Counted from the first letter of the stretch, positions 46,424 to 57,560 are shown. The stretch is DNA of 64,000 bases from Rhizophagus irregularis (GCF_026210795.1 NC_089445.1:1674001-1738000), one strand, 5' to 3'. The notes: a model not told the origin generated them from the sequence alone. Numbers and translations are program-made.

Positions 46424-47098
46424 ATGGACTCTTTATCCCAACAAAAAAAAAGAAAACTTAGTGGTTATTCTCAAAGTAAAGTATGGAAACATTATGAAAA
46501 AACACCTATTAAATCATCTCCCAGTTATTTTTCAGCAAAGTGCAATTACTGCAAAAATGTTTAGGCTCGTGTAAAGATGTTAACCTTAATTATTTTTAAA
46601 AAATTTTGAATTACGGCTATAAGATTTTTATAGCCTTAATTAATTACGGTATATAAAAATTTTGTATTACGACATTTTTTTAAATTACGGCTAACATCTT
46701 TAGGCTCGTGGTCATGTGCATGAATTAGAAGACCACTTAGTTAACTAATGTAAAGAGAGTCCAGAAATTGTTTTTTCATTTTATTTAGGCATAATTTCTT
46801 CACGAGACTTTGGAGACCAAGATACAACTATTCTCTTATCAGATTATAAAAAAAGAAAAACTCAGTCAAATCAGCAAGAGTTAACTGATTGGTTTAATTC
46901 AATAGATTTATCTTCACAAAAAGCACCTTCTAGTATTCGTATACTTGTACGTGCATTTACATGTTGTGGTATTCCATTTTCAATTATTGAGAATCTATTT
47001 TTTATTGAATTTCTTAATAAAATAAGACCAGGATATGTGATACCTTCGCGTAATGTACTTAGTGGTAGACTTTTAAATCAAGAAACATCAAGGCACTA
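46424..47098 (+). pseudogene. hAT-type transposase, BED-finger N-terminal fragment
   Basis: From ATG 46424 the frame reads SKVWKHYEKTP, then YFSAKCNYCKNV, TAG, ARGHVHELEDHL. With the TAG read as Trp and the 131-bp insertion removed this is a BED zinc finger (C-x2-C followed by H-x-H). It continues to WFNSIDLSSQKAPSSIRIL and ENLFFIEFLNKIRPGYVIPS, the region before the catalytic core of hAT transposases, then ends after LLNQETSRH. The catalytic core is missing. A further stop lies near 46746. It complements in content, but is not joined to, the C-terminal hAT remnant at 6.6-9.5 kb. Confidence 0.75.
46572..46702. mobile_element. 131-bp hAT-like MITE in the BED finger
   Basis: Ends TAAAGATGTTAACC and GGCTAACATCTTTA are flanked by an exact 8-bp duplication GGCTCGTG (46564-46571, 46703-46710). 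TAAAGATG fits the hAT end consensus YARNGNTG. Removing the element and one flank restores the transposase frame. Confidence 0.92.
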
Positions 47099-47459
47099 GT
47101 CAGAATAGTCCATTTCAGCAAAATTTTAAATTGCCAAATGTTAGACGAAATTTGGTCTGACCTTAACCGATCAGTACCAAAAATCGGCAACTAATTTTAT
47201 AAACGATTTGCACTGTAACACCTGCCATTTGTCAACAAATCGATCAGTAAAATTGGCAACAAATCGGTAAAATCAAATTGACAATTGTTAATAAACCTAA
47301 TAATTATTATTGATTTTTGTACATTTAGCTGATTTTAATTTTTATAATAACAATTTATTGATTAAATTTTATTAATTCATTTTATTAAAAATTGCATATT
47401 AAATTATTATCTATCTATCATTTATATACACCATTTACCATCCACCATTTATTATCCAC

Positions 47460-49880
47460 CCATAATCCTCACCTAACCTGATAAAAGTCTGAAGAAAACT
47501 ACCAAAAAAAGGAGAAAACAGTCAATAACTCATTTTTTAAATAAAAAAATTGGGTTTGAAAGAAATTTACCTGATCTGATAAAATCTGAAGGGGAAACCT
47601 ACAAAAAAAGTAAAAAAATGGTTGGTCAACCATTTCTTTTAATAAAAAAAATGAAGTTTCAAAAATTTTTTAAAACTTTACCTGGAATATCAGTATTCAC
47701 ACCAGAACTGATTTTCTATAAAAAAAATATAAAAAAATCGTTTTTTAGCTAAAAACGTTTTTTTTAAGTAGGTTTTGAAAATCTATCAAAACATTACCTG
47801 GGGAAACGGTAGAACTGATTCCTTATAAAAGAAAATAATAAAAAAACATTAATATAACATTTTTTTTAATAGTTTCAAATTTTTTTTCGAAACTAACCAA
47901 TGGGATCGGTATTCAAGTCAAAACCGTTTCCTTACAATAAAATAATAAAAAAAAAATGTTAATAAACATTTTTTTTTAAATAGTTTCGAATTCTTTTTCG
48001 AAACTAACCAATGAGATTCAGTATTCACGCCAAAATTGATATCCCTACAAAAAAAATAAAAAAAACGTTAAAATTAATATTTTTTATTAAAGTTTTGAAA
48101 TTGTTCAAAATTTGCCTTTGGGATTCGGTATTCACGCTGGAACTAAATTCCTATATAAAAATAATAAAAAAAAAACGTTTTAATATAAAAACGTTTTATT
48201 AAAAAAAGTTTCGAAATTTTTTTTCAAAACTTATCTTTGGGATTCAGTATCCACGATGGAACCGATCACAGGTCAAAATTAGTTAAATAGGGTATCAATA
48301 GGTTATCAATAGGTTATCAATCGGCTATCAATAGGCTACCCTATTGGTAGCCTATTGAACTTGCGCCATAATCCGTCACCAATCGGGCAGGCTGATTGAT
48401 AACCTATTGATAACCTATTAATACCTTATTGATAACCAATTTGATAAAAATACCAATAGGATACTAATAGGTTATCAATAAGTTATTAATTGGCTAACAA
48501 TCAGCCTGCCCGATTGGTGACGGATTATGGCGCAAGTTCAATAGGCTACCAATAGGGTAGCCTATTGATAGCCGATTGATAACCTATTGATAACCTATTG
48601 ATACCCTATTTAACTAATTTCGACCTGTGGATATCCCTATAATTAAATATAAAAAAAAATGTTAAAATAAACGTTTTTTTTTAAATAAGTTTTGAAACTT
48701 TAGTTTTGAAACTTACCTGAAATATCGGCATCCATGTTGGAGCTGATTTTCTATATTAAAGTATAAAAAAATGTAAGAAACGTTTTTTTTAAAGAAGTTT
48801 CGAAACTTTAGTTTCAAAACTTACCTAGAATATCGGCATCCACGTTGGAGCCGATTTCCTATATTAAAGTATAAAAAAAAACATTAAAAACATTTTTTTA
48901 AAGAAATTTCAAAACTTTAATTTCAAAACTTACCTGGAATATCGACGTCCATGTTGGAGACGATTTCCTATATTAAAGTATAAAAAAAACGTTAGAAATG
49001 TTTTTTTAAAAAAGTTTTGAAACTTTTAGTTTTGAAACTTACCTGAAATATCGGCATCCGATTTCCTATATTAAAATATAAAAAAAAAATGTTTTTTTTA
49101 TTAAAAAACGTTTTTAAAAAAGTTTTGAAACATTTATTTCGAAACTTACCTGGAATATTGGTATCCATGCTGGAACCGATTTCCTATTATAAAAAATAAA
49201 AAAAAAACATTTTTTTTATTAAAAAACGTTTTTAAAAAAGTTTTAAAACATTTGTTTTGAAACTTACCTAGAATATCAGCGTCCACGTTAGAGCCGAATT
49301 CTTATATAAAAAAACAAAAAAAATGTTATAAATATTTTTTTTATAAAGTTTCAAATTTTTTTTTGGGAACTGATATCCCTATATAAAAAATAATAAAAAA
49401 AACGTTTTTAGTATAAAAATGTTTTTTATATATTAAAGTTTCAAAATTTTTCAAAACTTAACTTTGGGATTCAGTATTCACGCTGGAACTGATATCCCTA
49501 TATTAAAAATAATAAAAAAAAACATTTTTAGTATAAAAACGTTTTTATTAAAGAAAGTTTCAAAATTCTTTTTTCGAAACTTATCTTTGAGATTCGGTAT
49601 TCACGCCGAAACTGATATCCCTATAATTAAATATAAAAAAAACATTTCATTAAAAACATTTTATTAAAAAAGTTTTGAAACTTTAGTTTTGAAACTTACC
49701 TGGAATATCAGCGTCCACGTTGAAGTCGATTTTCTATACAAAAATGAAAAAAAAAAACGTTTTTAATATTAAAAAATGTTTTTTTTATAAAGTTTCGAAT
49801 TTTTATTTCAAAACTTATCTGAAACATCGGTATTCATACCGAAACTAATTTTCTGCAAAAAAAAACAAAAAAAAAATGTT
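47460..49880 (-). repeat. Tandem array C: about 20 micro-exon/intron-like units
   Basis: Minus-strand units of about 110-125 bp. Each has T-rich sequence ending TATAG or TGTAG, a core of about 24-36 nt, then GTAAGT (also ATAAGT or GTTAGT). The palindrome AAGTTTCGAAA...TTTCGAAACTT begins inside the 5' splice-like site. A second AAACGTT...AACGTTT palindrome carries (C/T)TAAC. Two core types alternate in blocks: 34 nt (AAATCGGCTC...GATATTCCAG) and 36 nt (GGATATCAGT...). In one frame both read as related 11-residue peptides, KIDFNVDADIP and DISFGVNTESQ, but the 34-nt type would shift the frame. At the minus-strand 3' end (47460-47690) cores are shorter and diverged. Array C is interrupted by a fold-back element. 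Confidence 0.78.
48267..48629. mobile_element. 363-bp fold-back element, CACAGGT family, copy 3
   Basis: Arms CACAGGTCAAAATTAGTTAA and AACTAATTTCGACCTGTG form a long palindrome with repeated TATCAATAGG / CCTATTGATA and GGCAGGCTGATTG blocks. It sits inside an array C core (ACCGAT | ATCCCTATAATT), with GAT on both sides (48264-48266, 48630-48632). Sister units show the empty site, so the duplication is 3 bp. Confidence 0.92.
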
Positions 49881-50094
49881 TTTTATGTTAAAAATGTTTT
49901 TTTTATCACCGTTTTCAATAAAATGTGATTAGCTGATTAATATAGTTTCACCAAAAAAAATTTTGATCTTTGTGTAATATTATTTTTTAACCAATCATGT
50001 TTTTTCAATTTTTCTTTGATTTTGTAGTTTATACTGTATATAGAAATTCACGCTCATTACTGCGTCTAATACTACACATTTTTTATATTGCTAA
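49881..50094. other. Spacer after array C
   Basis: AT-rich, no feature seen. Confidence 0.4.
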
Positions 50095-51600
50095 CGCGTT
50101 AAAATATTACTTAATGAAAATGAAGTATATGAAATACAAGTATATACAAGAAAATATCAAATAGGGACGTGTTTTACCTATCAAAAGTGTTTATACTGTG
50201 GAAAAGACCTTACATTTGAAAATTGTCATTGTAATAAGTATGAAAAATCAACTAAAAATAACTGAACAGCCAAAGTACGTGGCTATAGAGGTTTGTGCTA
50301 TAATGCAAGTAACGCTCAACCATTTTTAAAAGAATTTATGAAGAAAAGTAATCTTTAGTTTGGTTATGAAGTCAACCTGGCAACTTCCTTTTATTGTTCA
50401 CTTTGTACAGCTTGTAATAGTAAAATAAGCCGAGAAAATAACAAATTTGGAAAGGAAATAAAAAAAGAAAAAGATATCATAAAATCTGAAGTAAATCAAG
50501 TAACAGAATTACAGCTTCGTATATCAATTAAAAATGGAAAAGAGATTTTACCATCTATTTTAGTCAACTGATTTTTTGATGATATAAAATATAATGATCT
50601 TTCAACAAAAATTGAACAACTTGTCTCTGAATATATAGGATTAACCTTTAGTAATGAATATTTTTTGGCATATAAAGTTAGTTCAGAAGTTGGGGCAGGA
50701 ACACTTTTAGATAATGAAATTACTTTTGAAGAATTTCTAAAAGATTATAAACGTTACATCTCTAATAATAAAAAAGTGATGATAATTGTAACTATGAAGG
50801 ATAAGAAAAAAGATAAGAAAAAATGAGAATATAAAGTAAATTTTGGGTTCAATCTGAATTCTTAATTGATTATGTGTTGTATTAATTTATAATACTTATT
50901 ATATTATAATAAATAGGATGATAATTTGGAATTAGAAGTGACAAGCGAAAAAACAGAAGAAGAAGCACCAAAATCTAAATCAGTTAAAACTAAAAAAAAA
51001 GGTACAGCAGTGAATAGAGTCCCGAAAGAAAGTAAACTTGATGAAAAGGAGAAAATGATCAGTGAAATTATGATGCAATTAAAAGATAAATATGTTTGTA
51101 ACCATTATAATCACAAACATTGTTTTGTAAAAGATGATCATCATTTATTTTTATCAAATGTATCATTTTCGATGTGGGTTCAAGATATTGTAAGTATTTA
51201 TCAAAATAATTACCATATTATATTATTTATTATAACTAATAGAATTTTTTTATAGTTTAAAAATAATACAGATTTCGAAACACCTCCTAATCATGCAATT
51301 TTTAGCATGTTACATTCTGTTAAATCCACTTCTTATAATTCTAATAACAAAAATTCTTTAACAATTCCTAATGTAATTCAAAACTTTACAATAGAAGTTC
51401 CTTCTATGAAGAAATTTTTGGAAGAGTTGGATAGGAAATATGGTGCAAATAAATTTACATGTTATTTGCAAAAATTTGAGGAGGAGGAAATTCAGGTTAA
51501 CCAATTATTTAGATTATCTGATGCAGAGTATAATTTGATAGGTATATCAAAAATTGGTATTAGACAAACATTACGTGATGAGTCAAAGAAATTTGAATAG
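50095..51600 (+). pseudogene. Zinc-ribbon plus SAM-domain gene with nonsense mutations
   Basis: One long frame from about 50095 has CLYCGKDLTFENCHCNKY and FYCSLCTACNSKISR, a likely zinc ribbon, then a region ending DYKRYISNNKKVMIIVTMK. It is broken by TGA after TKNN, TAG after KKSNL, TGA after PSILVN and TGA after DKKK. An intron from about 50834 (GTAAAT) to TAG|GATGAT near 50918 leads to an exon rich in Lys/Glu that ends FSMWVQDI at about 51188. A GTAAGT...TATAG intron (to 51255) leads to the last exon, stop 51598-51600. That exon ends in a SAM-type module: MKKFLEELDRKYGANKFTCY, EEEEIQVNQLFRLSDAEY, IGISKIGIRQTL. The 3' exons are intact, the 5' part is not. The parent family is probably a SAM-domain protein of unknown role. 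Confidence 0.72.
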
Positions 51601-51726
51601 ATTTACACTGTATTGCTTTGTAATTGTTATAAATTTAGTAAATAATCATTTGAAATTTTGATAAAATAAATTTTCTGTATGTGATTATCAATTTCTTTGT
51701 TTAATATGCATTGTATAAAAAAACTA

Positions 51727-53228
51727 TTACATATAAATTGATTGTTGAAAATATTGTTTTGCCATATTGGGAGTAGTTTGAGATAATGCCACGAAAAGTA
51801 TATAAATAGGATCATCACAATTATTAACAATATCTCTATATCATTTTAGCCAACTTTTTAATGCTAAAAATGCAGTTTCTATTGGATTTAAATCGGGTGA
51901 ATACGGTGGTAAATAAAGTATCCTACACCCAAATTCTTCAACTGATTTTACCAAATCTTCATCATGATGAATACAAGCATTATCCATAATAAGTACACTA
52001 TTTTTACCGGGATATGGATTTATCTGTGGTAACTTAAAAATAAATAAATAATTAATTTTTTTTTTATGTTAACAAAGATACAATAAATATTTTTATAAAT
52101 AAATAATTACCACTTGTATTATTATGAAGGTTCAAAATCTATCTTTATCACAACTACCTTCCATTATATCAGCCGCAAAAAATCCATCAACTGTCAATGC
52201 AGGTAATATTGTGTAGCACTTGCCCCTTATAAATACTACCTTTTTTTTTGCTCTACAATTTTTATAAGAATAACCATATAAACGTGAAACGCTTCTTTCA
52301 TCATTAGACGTCTCATCAATAAAAATGAGTTATTCTGCATTATATTCTATCTCTATTTGATACATAAAAAAACCACGTAATGTTTTATTCTGTTTATGTG
52401 CTACTTTTTGCAACTTAATATAAATAAATTATAAATTAATAAATAATAATAGATAAATCTAATTATAACAGCCTGTTACGCATCTTATTTGTAATAACCC
52501 CAATTTTATCCAATTAAAATTTAAGATTAGGCGTAATGTAAACAAAAACAAAAGATCAGTCGTGTAACTAAGACAAAAGAATTTTTTAAAAAATTTCAAG
52601 AAACTGCTTATAACTTAAAATTTTGTCTATGAAACTGTCTTAAATACATTAAGTAAAAGTTTTCCAAATTAAATTTTGCATATAAAAATTTTATTTGTAA
52701 AACACATATGAAATTTATTATTAAAAAAAAATAAAAAATGGATGTTACAAATAAGATTGTTACAAATACATTTTTTCAATAATAATATAAAACTTAATTT
52801 CGTAATACATACTTTCTTTCTAGTAATACCACAATGTTGAAGAGAGCGGCATAATGTTGGTATTGAAACTAACTTTCCAGTTTTTATTTCCATTTCATAA
52901 ATTAATTCATCTAAATAATAATCAACTTTTTCCTGAACAATATCTTGCAGTATCTATAAAATAATTTTAAATTAAAATTTTTAATACGAAGTACAGTATT
53001 TGTATTTGTTAATAGTAGTTAATTTACCTGCATATCCTCTGATGTAAATATCTTCCTTTTTCCTGACTTTCCAGTGAATGGATTATTAACACATCCCCAT
53101 TTATCAAAAATTTTACAAATATTAGTAACTGTTGTTTTACTGACGTATAACCTCTTAGCAATTTCTTTTGATTTATAACATTCTTCATAACAATAGATAA
53201 TACGCCATTTTAAATTTTCACTCAACAT
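51727..53228 (-). pseudogene. Tc1/mariner (IS630-type) DDE transposase pseudogene
   Basis: Minus strand. ATG 53226-53228 starts MLSENLKWRIIYCYEE, then a helix-turn-helix (SKEIAKRLYVSKTTVTNICK) and PFTGKSGKRKIFTSEDMQ. Introns are 52954-53027, 52414-52812 and 52033-52110, all GT-AG and phase 0. The catalytic core shows the first Asp in LIFIDETSND, the second in VLIMDNACIHH, and the Glu in LYLPPYSPDLNPIE, the DDE_3 signature. The stop is 51727-51729. Three in-frame stops (TAA before LIFIDET, TGA after DKDRF, TGA after SWLK) kill it. Intron 2 is enlarged by a MITE (52466-52770). A complete hAT element sits right at the start codon. Element ends of the host transposon were not found. Confidence 0.88.
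52466..52770. mobile_element. GTAACAGGCTGTTAC-ended MITE, copy 2, inside an intron
   Basis: Reverse-orientation copy of 26694-26988. It lies entirely within intron 2 of the Tc1/mariner pseudogene, so splice sites remain intact. Confidence 0.85.
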
Positions 53229-53233
53229 TTTAC

Positions 53234-56200
53234 CAGTGTTGGCCATTGGCCGTTTGGCCATTTGGCCATGGCCAAATGGCCAAGTTTTAAATTTTGGCCA
53301 GCCAAAAAATGGCCAAAAATTTATATATATAAATATTAAAAAAAAGTAACTACTTAAAATTTGTAACATTTAAATTCAATTATTTAATTCATTTTTATTA
53401 TAAATTTAGTTAATTTGAAGTATTTTCATTAACAAAAAATGGGGCATCTAAATTATCAATAAAAATGTCTCTTATATTCCATTTAGCTTCATTATCTAAT
53501 GCAGGATGTGTTCTATTTAATAAAAATTCATCAATATCTATATTATCATCACAATGTAAATCAGTTACAGCACTCAACTCTGCTTCTTTTTCCTGTAATA
53601 ATAATTGCCCCCATGTATTAATTAGATTATTCCAATTTAATGAAACCTGGAATTCATTATTTTCACCTTCTTCATCTGAATCATCATCTTGAGTGTTAGA
53701 ATTTTCTTTTTGAATTTCTAAGTTAATAGGATTTTTTTCTTGATTCTCTAAATTTGTATTATCATTACTATTAATAATTATAAGAACTATTGGTTCAGCA
53801 ATATTTTCTTTCATTTTTTGTTGTTGAATAGTTTTCACTTCATTAACCCTATGTTTATATGAAATTGCAGCACGTAATTTGCTCATTTTAAGTGTTTTTT
53901 CATACTATTTAAAAAATAAATTATTTATTATTACATTAAATTATAATTTTTTTATAGATTTAAAATAATATTATTTTACTTACATTTAATCTATTGCGCC
54001 TTTTGGTATGTAGAAATCCCATTTTTGACCAAAGCCTTTCTACTGATGCTGCATTAATACAAATTCCAAAAATTCGTTGTGCGACATATCCAAGTTCTTT
54101 TGCTAATGGAACAACAAATCCCCAATATTTTAAAATATCATCTTCAAATTGATTACTTATTTGTTCATCAAAAGGATATATACCTCTTCTAAAATTTTCA
54201 TATTCACGTAAAATTGATTTTGAAATTGTTTTCGTCCAAGCTTCGTAATAATAAATTAGCCACTTACTAAGATATACATGATTTAAATTTGGGATATTAT
54301 CTTTAAATTTTGACATCTTGTATTTAGGATGTAAGAGCCATGATAAAAGTAAAAGTGGCTGTTCCCAACTTTGCCATCTTGTTTGAAGTCGATCAAGTAT
54401 TTTCTCACTAAGTTCTATATCATCATAATCTTTCCAAAATTTTATAAAATATCCAAATCCATGTAGTACTTCATGCAGTCGTGCTTTATCATATTGTAGA
54501 ATATCCAAAATTATACAGTATGGTTTAAGTATTTTTACAAGTTCTGAAAGTGATTGCCACCAGGTTTCGTCAAGTAGAATAGAAGAAATATTATTAGGTA
54601 GATATAATATATTATCAGAACTTTGATGAGATGTTGATTGCTCGGGAGATTCAAATTTTGAACCTAAAGTCTTTAGAAAAATAGAAATAAATTATTTTCA
54701 AATGTTATATAAAAATAAATAAAAATATATTATAATACCCGTAATGCTCCTTTTGATTTAATTAAAGTGCGAAAACATTCATAATGGCTATTCCATCTTG
54801 TATCATTTCCAATAGCGATTTGAACATATTTTCCATATGATTCTTTTTGTAAAGTTTGAAGCTGTCCAATAAAATATTTATGAAGTGATGATTTAAAGTA
54901 AAGTGCAATTTTTATTGCCTTTATTGATGCTTGCTTAAATTTTTCAGATTCTTTAAAGATTTCGCCTACAAAAAGATTCATCTGATATGTAAAACATGGA
55001 AAAAACATAATATGCACATATTTAAGTCGAAGCCTACGTCTGTTAAAATATAAAATATAATTAATATTTACATAAAATATTAAATAAATATTTTAATAAC
55101 TTAATTTTTAAAAAAATATACAAATATACCATGCAGCAGCATAACTTGGAGCACTATCAGTTACAACAGAAATAAGATTAACTCCCATTTTATTAATTTC
55201 CTTAAACATTGTTTCAGTTTTTTCAATAACTTCTTTCCATCTTTCTAATTCACTGCTTACATCTACTGCTTTCCAAATTATTACTTCCCCTTCTGATGTA
55301 ATAAAAACAGAGCCAAGAATATTCTGATTTAACACATTAGTCCAACCATCAAAGACTAAAGTAACACCAACAGAATCATTCATTAATTTCTTAGTCATTT
55401 CATTTTCAAGAATTTTTGATTCATCATTTAATATACGTCCTCCTAAAGTTTTACGTCTTGGTAAAATTAATGCTGGATTTAAAAAATGAAAAAGTTCTTG
55501 AACTTCCTTATTTTCCACCCATCTTAAAGGAAAACCTGCAGAAACTGTTGCTTGAATCATTAATTTTTCAAATATAGCTTGTTCACCCTTTGTAAATGAT
55601 CGAGTTGCAAGTGGTCTAGTAATGAAAGAATCAAGTGTACCAACTGATGAATTATTGCTGGCTGCCTATATAAAAAAATATTAATAATAGTTTTAATATA
55701 AAATTATCAAGTATTATTATTAATAAATAAAATAAAAGATAAATACTTCTCAATGATGATATAGAAGTTATAGTACTATGAACTGAACCAGTTGATTCTC
55801 TACGCAATCTTTTTGAACTTACAATATTTTCGTCAAATTCATTAATTTCCATTCTTTCTGTTTCCGATGCAAATAATTCAAAAAATATTTCAGGATATTT
55901 ATTTTTAAAATGTTGACATTTTTTCAAGTTATTTCTAACTCGTTCAGTTTTAAATGGAAATTTTGAAGCAATGCATTCGGACGGCCATTAACATCTCTAC
56001 ACGCAATACAAATACAATAATTTTGCCAATTATCAGCTTTTTCTGGTAATATTTCCACAAAGGTTTTAAAATTAGCAGCCATTTTATTTACATTTTATTT
56101 GTTTTTAGTTAGTGAGTTAGTCAGTTTTGAACACAAAAATCAAATTATAAATACCGGAAAAAAAAGATGATAAAAAAAAAAGATTGCCAATCTTGGCCGA

Positions 56201-56382
56201 TTTGGCCGATTTGGCCGTTGGCCAATTGGCCAAATTGGCCAAATCGGCCAAAATTTGCTATTGGCCGCGGCCAATTTCCAATGAGGTTTTAGCCACCAAT
56301 TTTGGCCGCTGCCCTTGGCCGATCAGGCAAATCGGCCAAATCAGGCAAGCTAATCCTTGGCCGTGGCCAAATGCCAACACTG
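53234..56382 (-). mobile_element. 3,149-bp hAT transposon with TIRs and target duplication
   Basis: Inverted ends CAGTGTTGGCCATTGGCCG and GGCCGTGGCCAAATGCCAACACTG match at CAGTGTTGGC, fitting the hAT consensus YARNGNTG. ATTTTAC flanks both sides (53227-53233, 56383-56389). The subterminal regions 53240-53315 and 56185-56380 are dense arrays of TTGGCC / GGCCAA and GGCCATGGCC, probable transposase-binding sites. One minus-strand transposase gene fills the interior. The insertion lies at the ATG of the Tc1/mariner gene, so it is younger than that element. Confidence 0.93.
53410..56082 (-). pseudogene. hAT transposase, nearly intact
   Basis: Starts at ATG 56080-56082 (MAANFKTFVEILPEKADNW) with a BED finger: CICIACRDVNGRP, then after a one-base frame change near 55970, RNNLKKCQHFKNKY. 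Introns leave about 55663-55742, 55031-55128, 54660-54735 and 53905-53982. The core has LVFDGWTN, SVVTDSAPSYAAA and IMFFPCFTYQMNLFVGEIF. Further on are DTRWNSHYECF and the dimerisation region INAASVERLWSKMGFLHTKR. It ends with an acidic tail and stop at 53410-53412. Total length is about 700 residues, normal for hAT. Lesions are the BED frameshift and, at one splice junction, ATG|GTATAT where A-G would be expected, giving TGA after joining. It may have been active recently. Confidence 0.85.
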
Positions 56383-56389
56383 ATTTTAC

Positions 56390-57560
56390 TGTAATATATT
56401 GTAAAATATATAATTAGATATAAATTTTATAATATAAATTTTATAAAAGACTATTTTGAAACCTTTATTATGTAAAAATCTGAGAAAAAAGTAAAGATCA
56501 TGAAAAATCACTTTTTTTAGATTGTAAAATCGCTAAAATTTCTGACAAATATGCTTACAATACCTTTGAAACTTCTATGCAAGTAAATTTCAAGTATATT
56601 TATTTGAAATAGAAAATAAAATCGCAGTGTTGAATAGTAAATTACAATAGTTGTTTTTGACGTGAAAATAAAATATCGCAAAAATCAGCTTTTTTGCCCT
56701 ATAAAAAATATGCATACGGTTTTTACACTGTATACATGTATCTTTGATACGGTTTGTATTTTTATATACTGTATAACAGTATAATGTATACTGTTCGCAA
56801 AATGTGTTTAGCAAAAAATACAATAAAGTATACGGTAAACATATTGTGTGATACGGTATCTAAATTCATACGTTTGAAACGTATACTATTTCTACTGTAT
56901 ATCAGTATTTTGTATACTGTTCGCAAAAAATATTATAAATGAAGGATACGGTATATTTAATCCATACGTATATAATGTATTATTCTATAGACTGTGTATA
57001 CTATATTAAATTCATACGTTATAACGTATTTTCTATAGTTGTACTGGATATTGTATTTGTTTTTATTGTTTTTATTAACTTTACAACTTTATACTAGATA
57101 CGGCGTTGTCAACCCTACATACGGTAGACCCCACGCCCAACTTAAAAGAATACACTCCAGTAGGTTAGATGTCAGTTATAAGTCACACTACGAAAATACC
57201 ATACAGGAAAAATGAAGATTATGGAAAATCCTGCTAATATTGCTTACGATCACTCAGTGACACTCACCAAAATGGGTATATTATAAAGAATATTCCAAAT
57301 TGCGGTTTGATATCGAACGAACGCCAAATCAAGTGAAATGATAGAATAGACTATCGCATAGTATTTTAAATCAGGAAGATTTTTCGAATCAACCTAAACC
57401 CTTCTTGTTACATGGACGCAATATAAAAATGGTAAAAAATTCAATTCCATAGTATTTAAACAGATACAATACATCACCGAAAAATATTTTAAAGAAAAAA
57501 CACGCTCGGAAGGCATGAATGCGATCTTTCGTCATATACCACATCCATCGCATTCATTAA
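56390..57560. repeat. Region with GTATACTGTTCGCAAAA repeats
   Basis: GTATACTGTTCGCAAAA occurs at about 56785 and 56911 within a tandem unit of about 126 bp. ATACGGT and CATACGT motifs recur through 56700-57110. No gene is seen from 57110 to 57560. Confidence 0.55.

Noticed and set aside
53465-53692. Plus-strand ORF in the hAT element
   Set aside because: It is antisense to the acidic tail of the transposase.
56184-56417. Plus-strand ORF with repeated AKLAKSAK-like text
   Set aside because: It is the GGCCA subterminal array of the hAT element read through.
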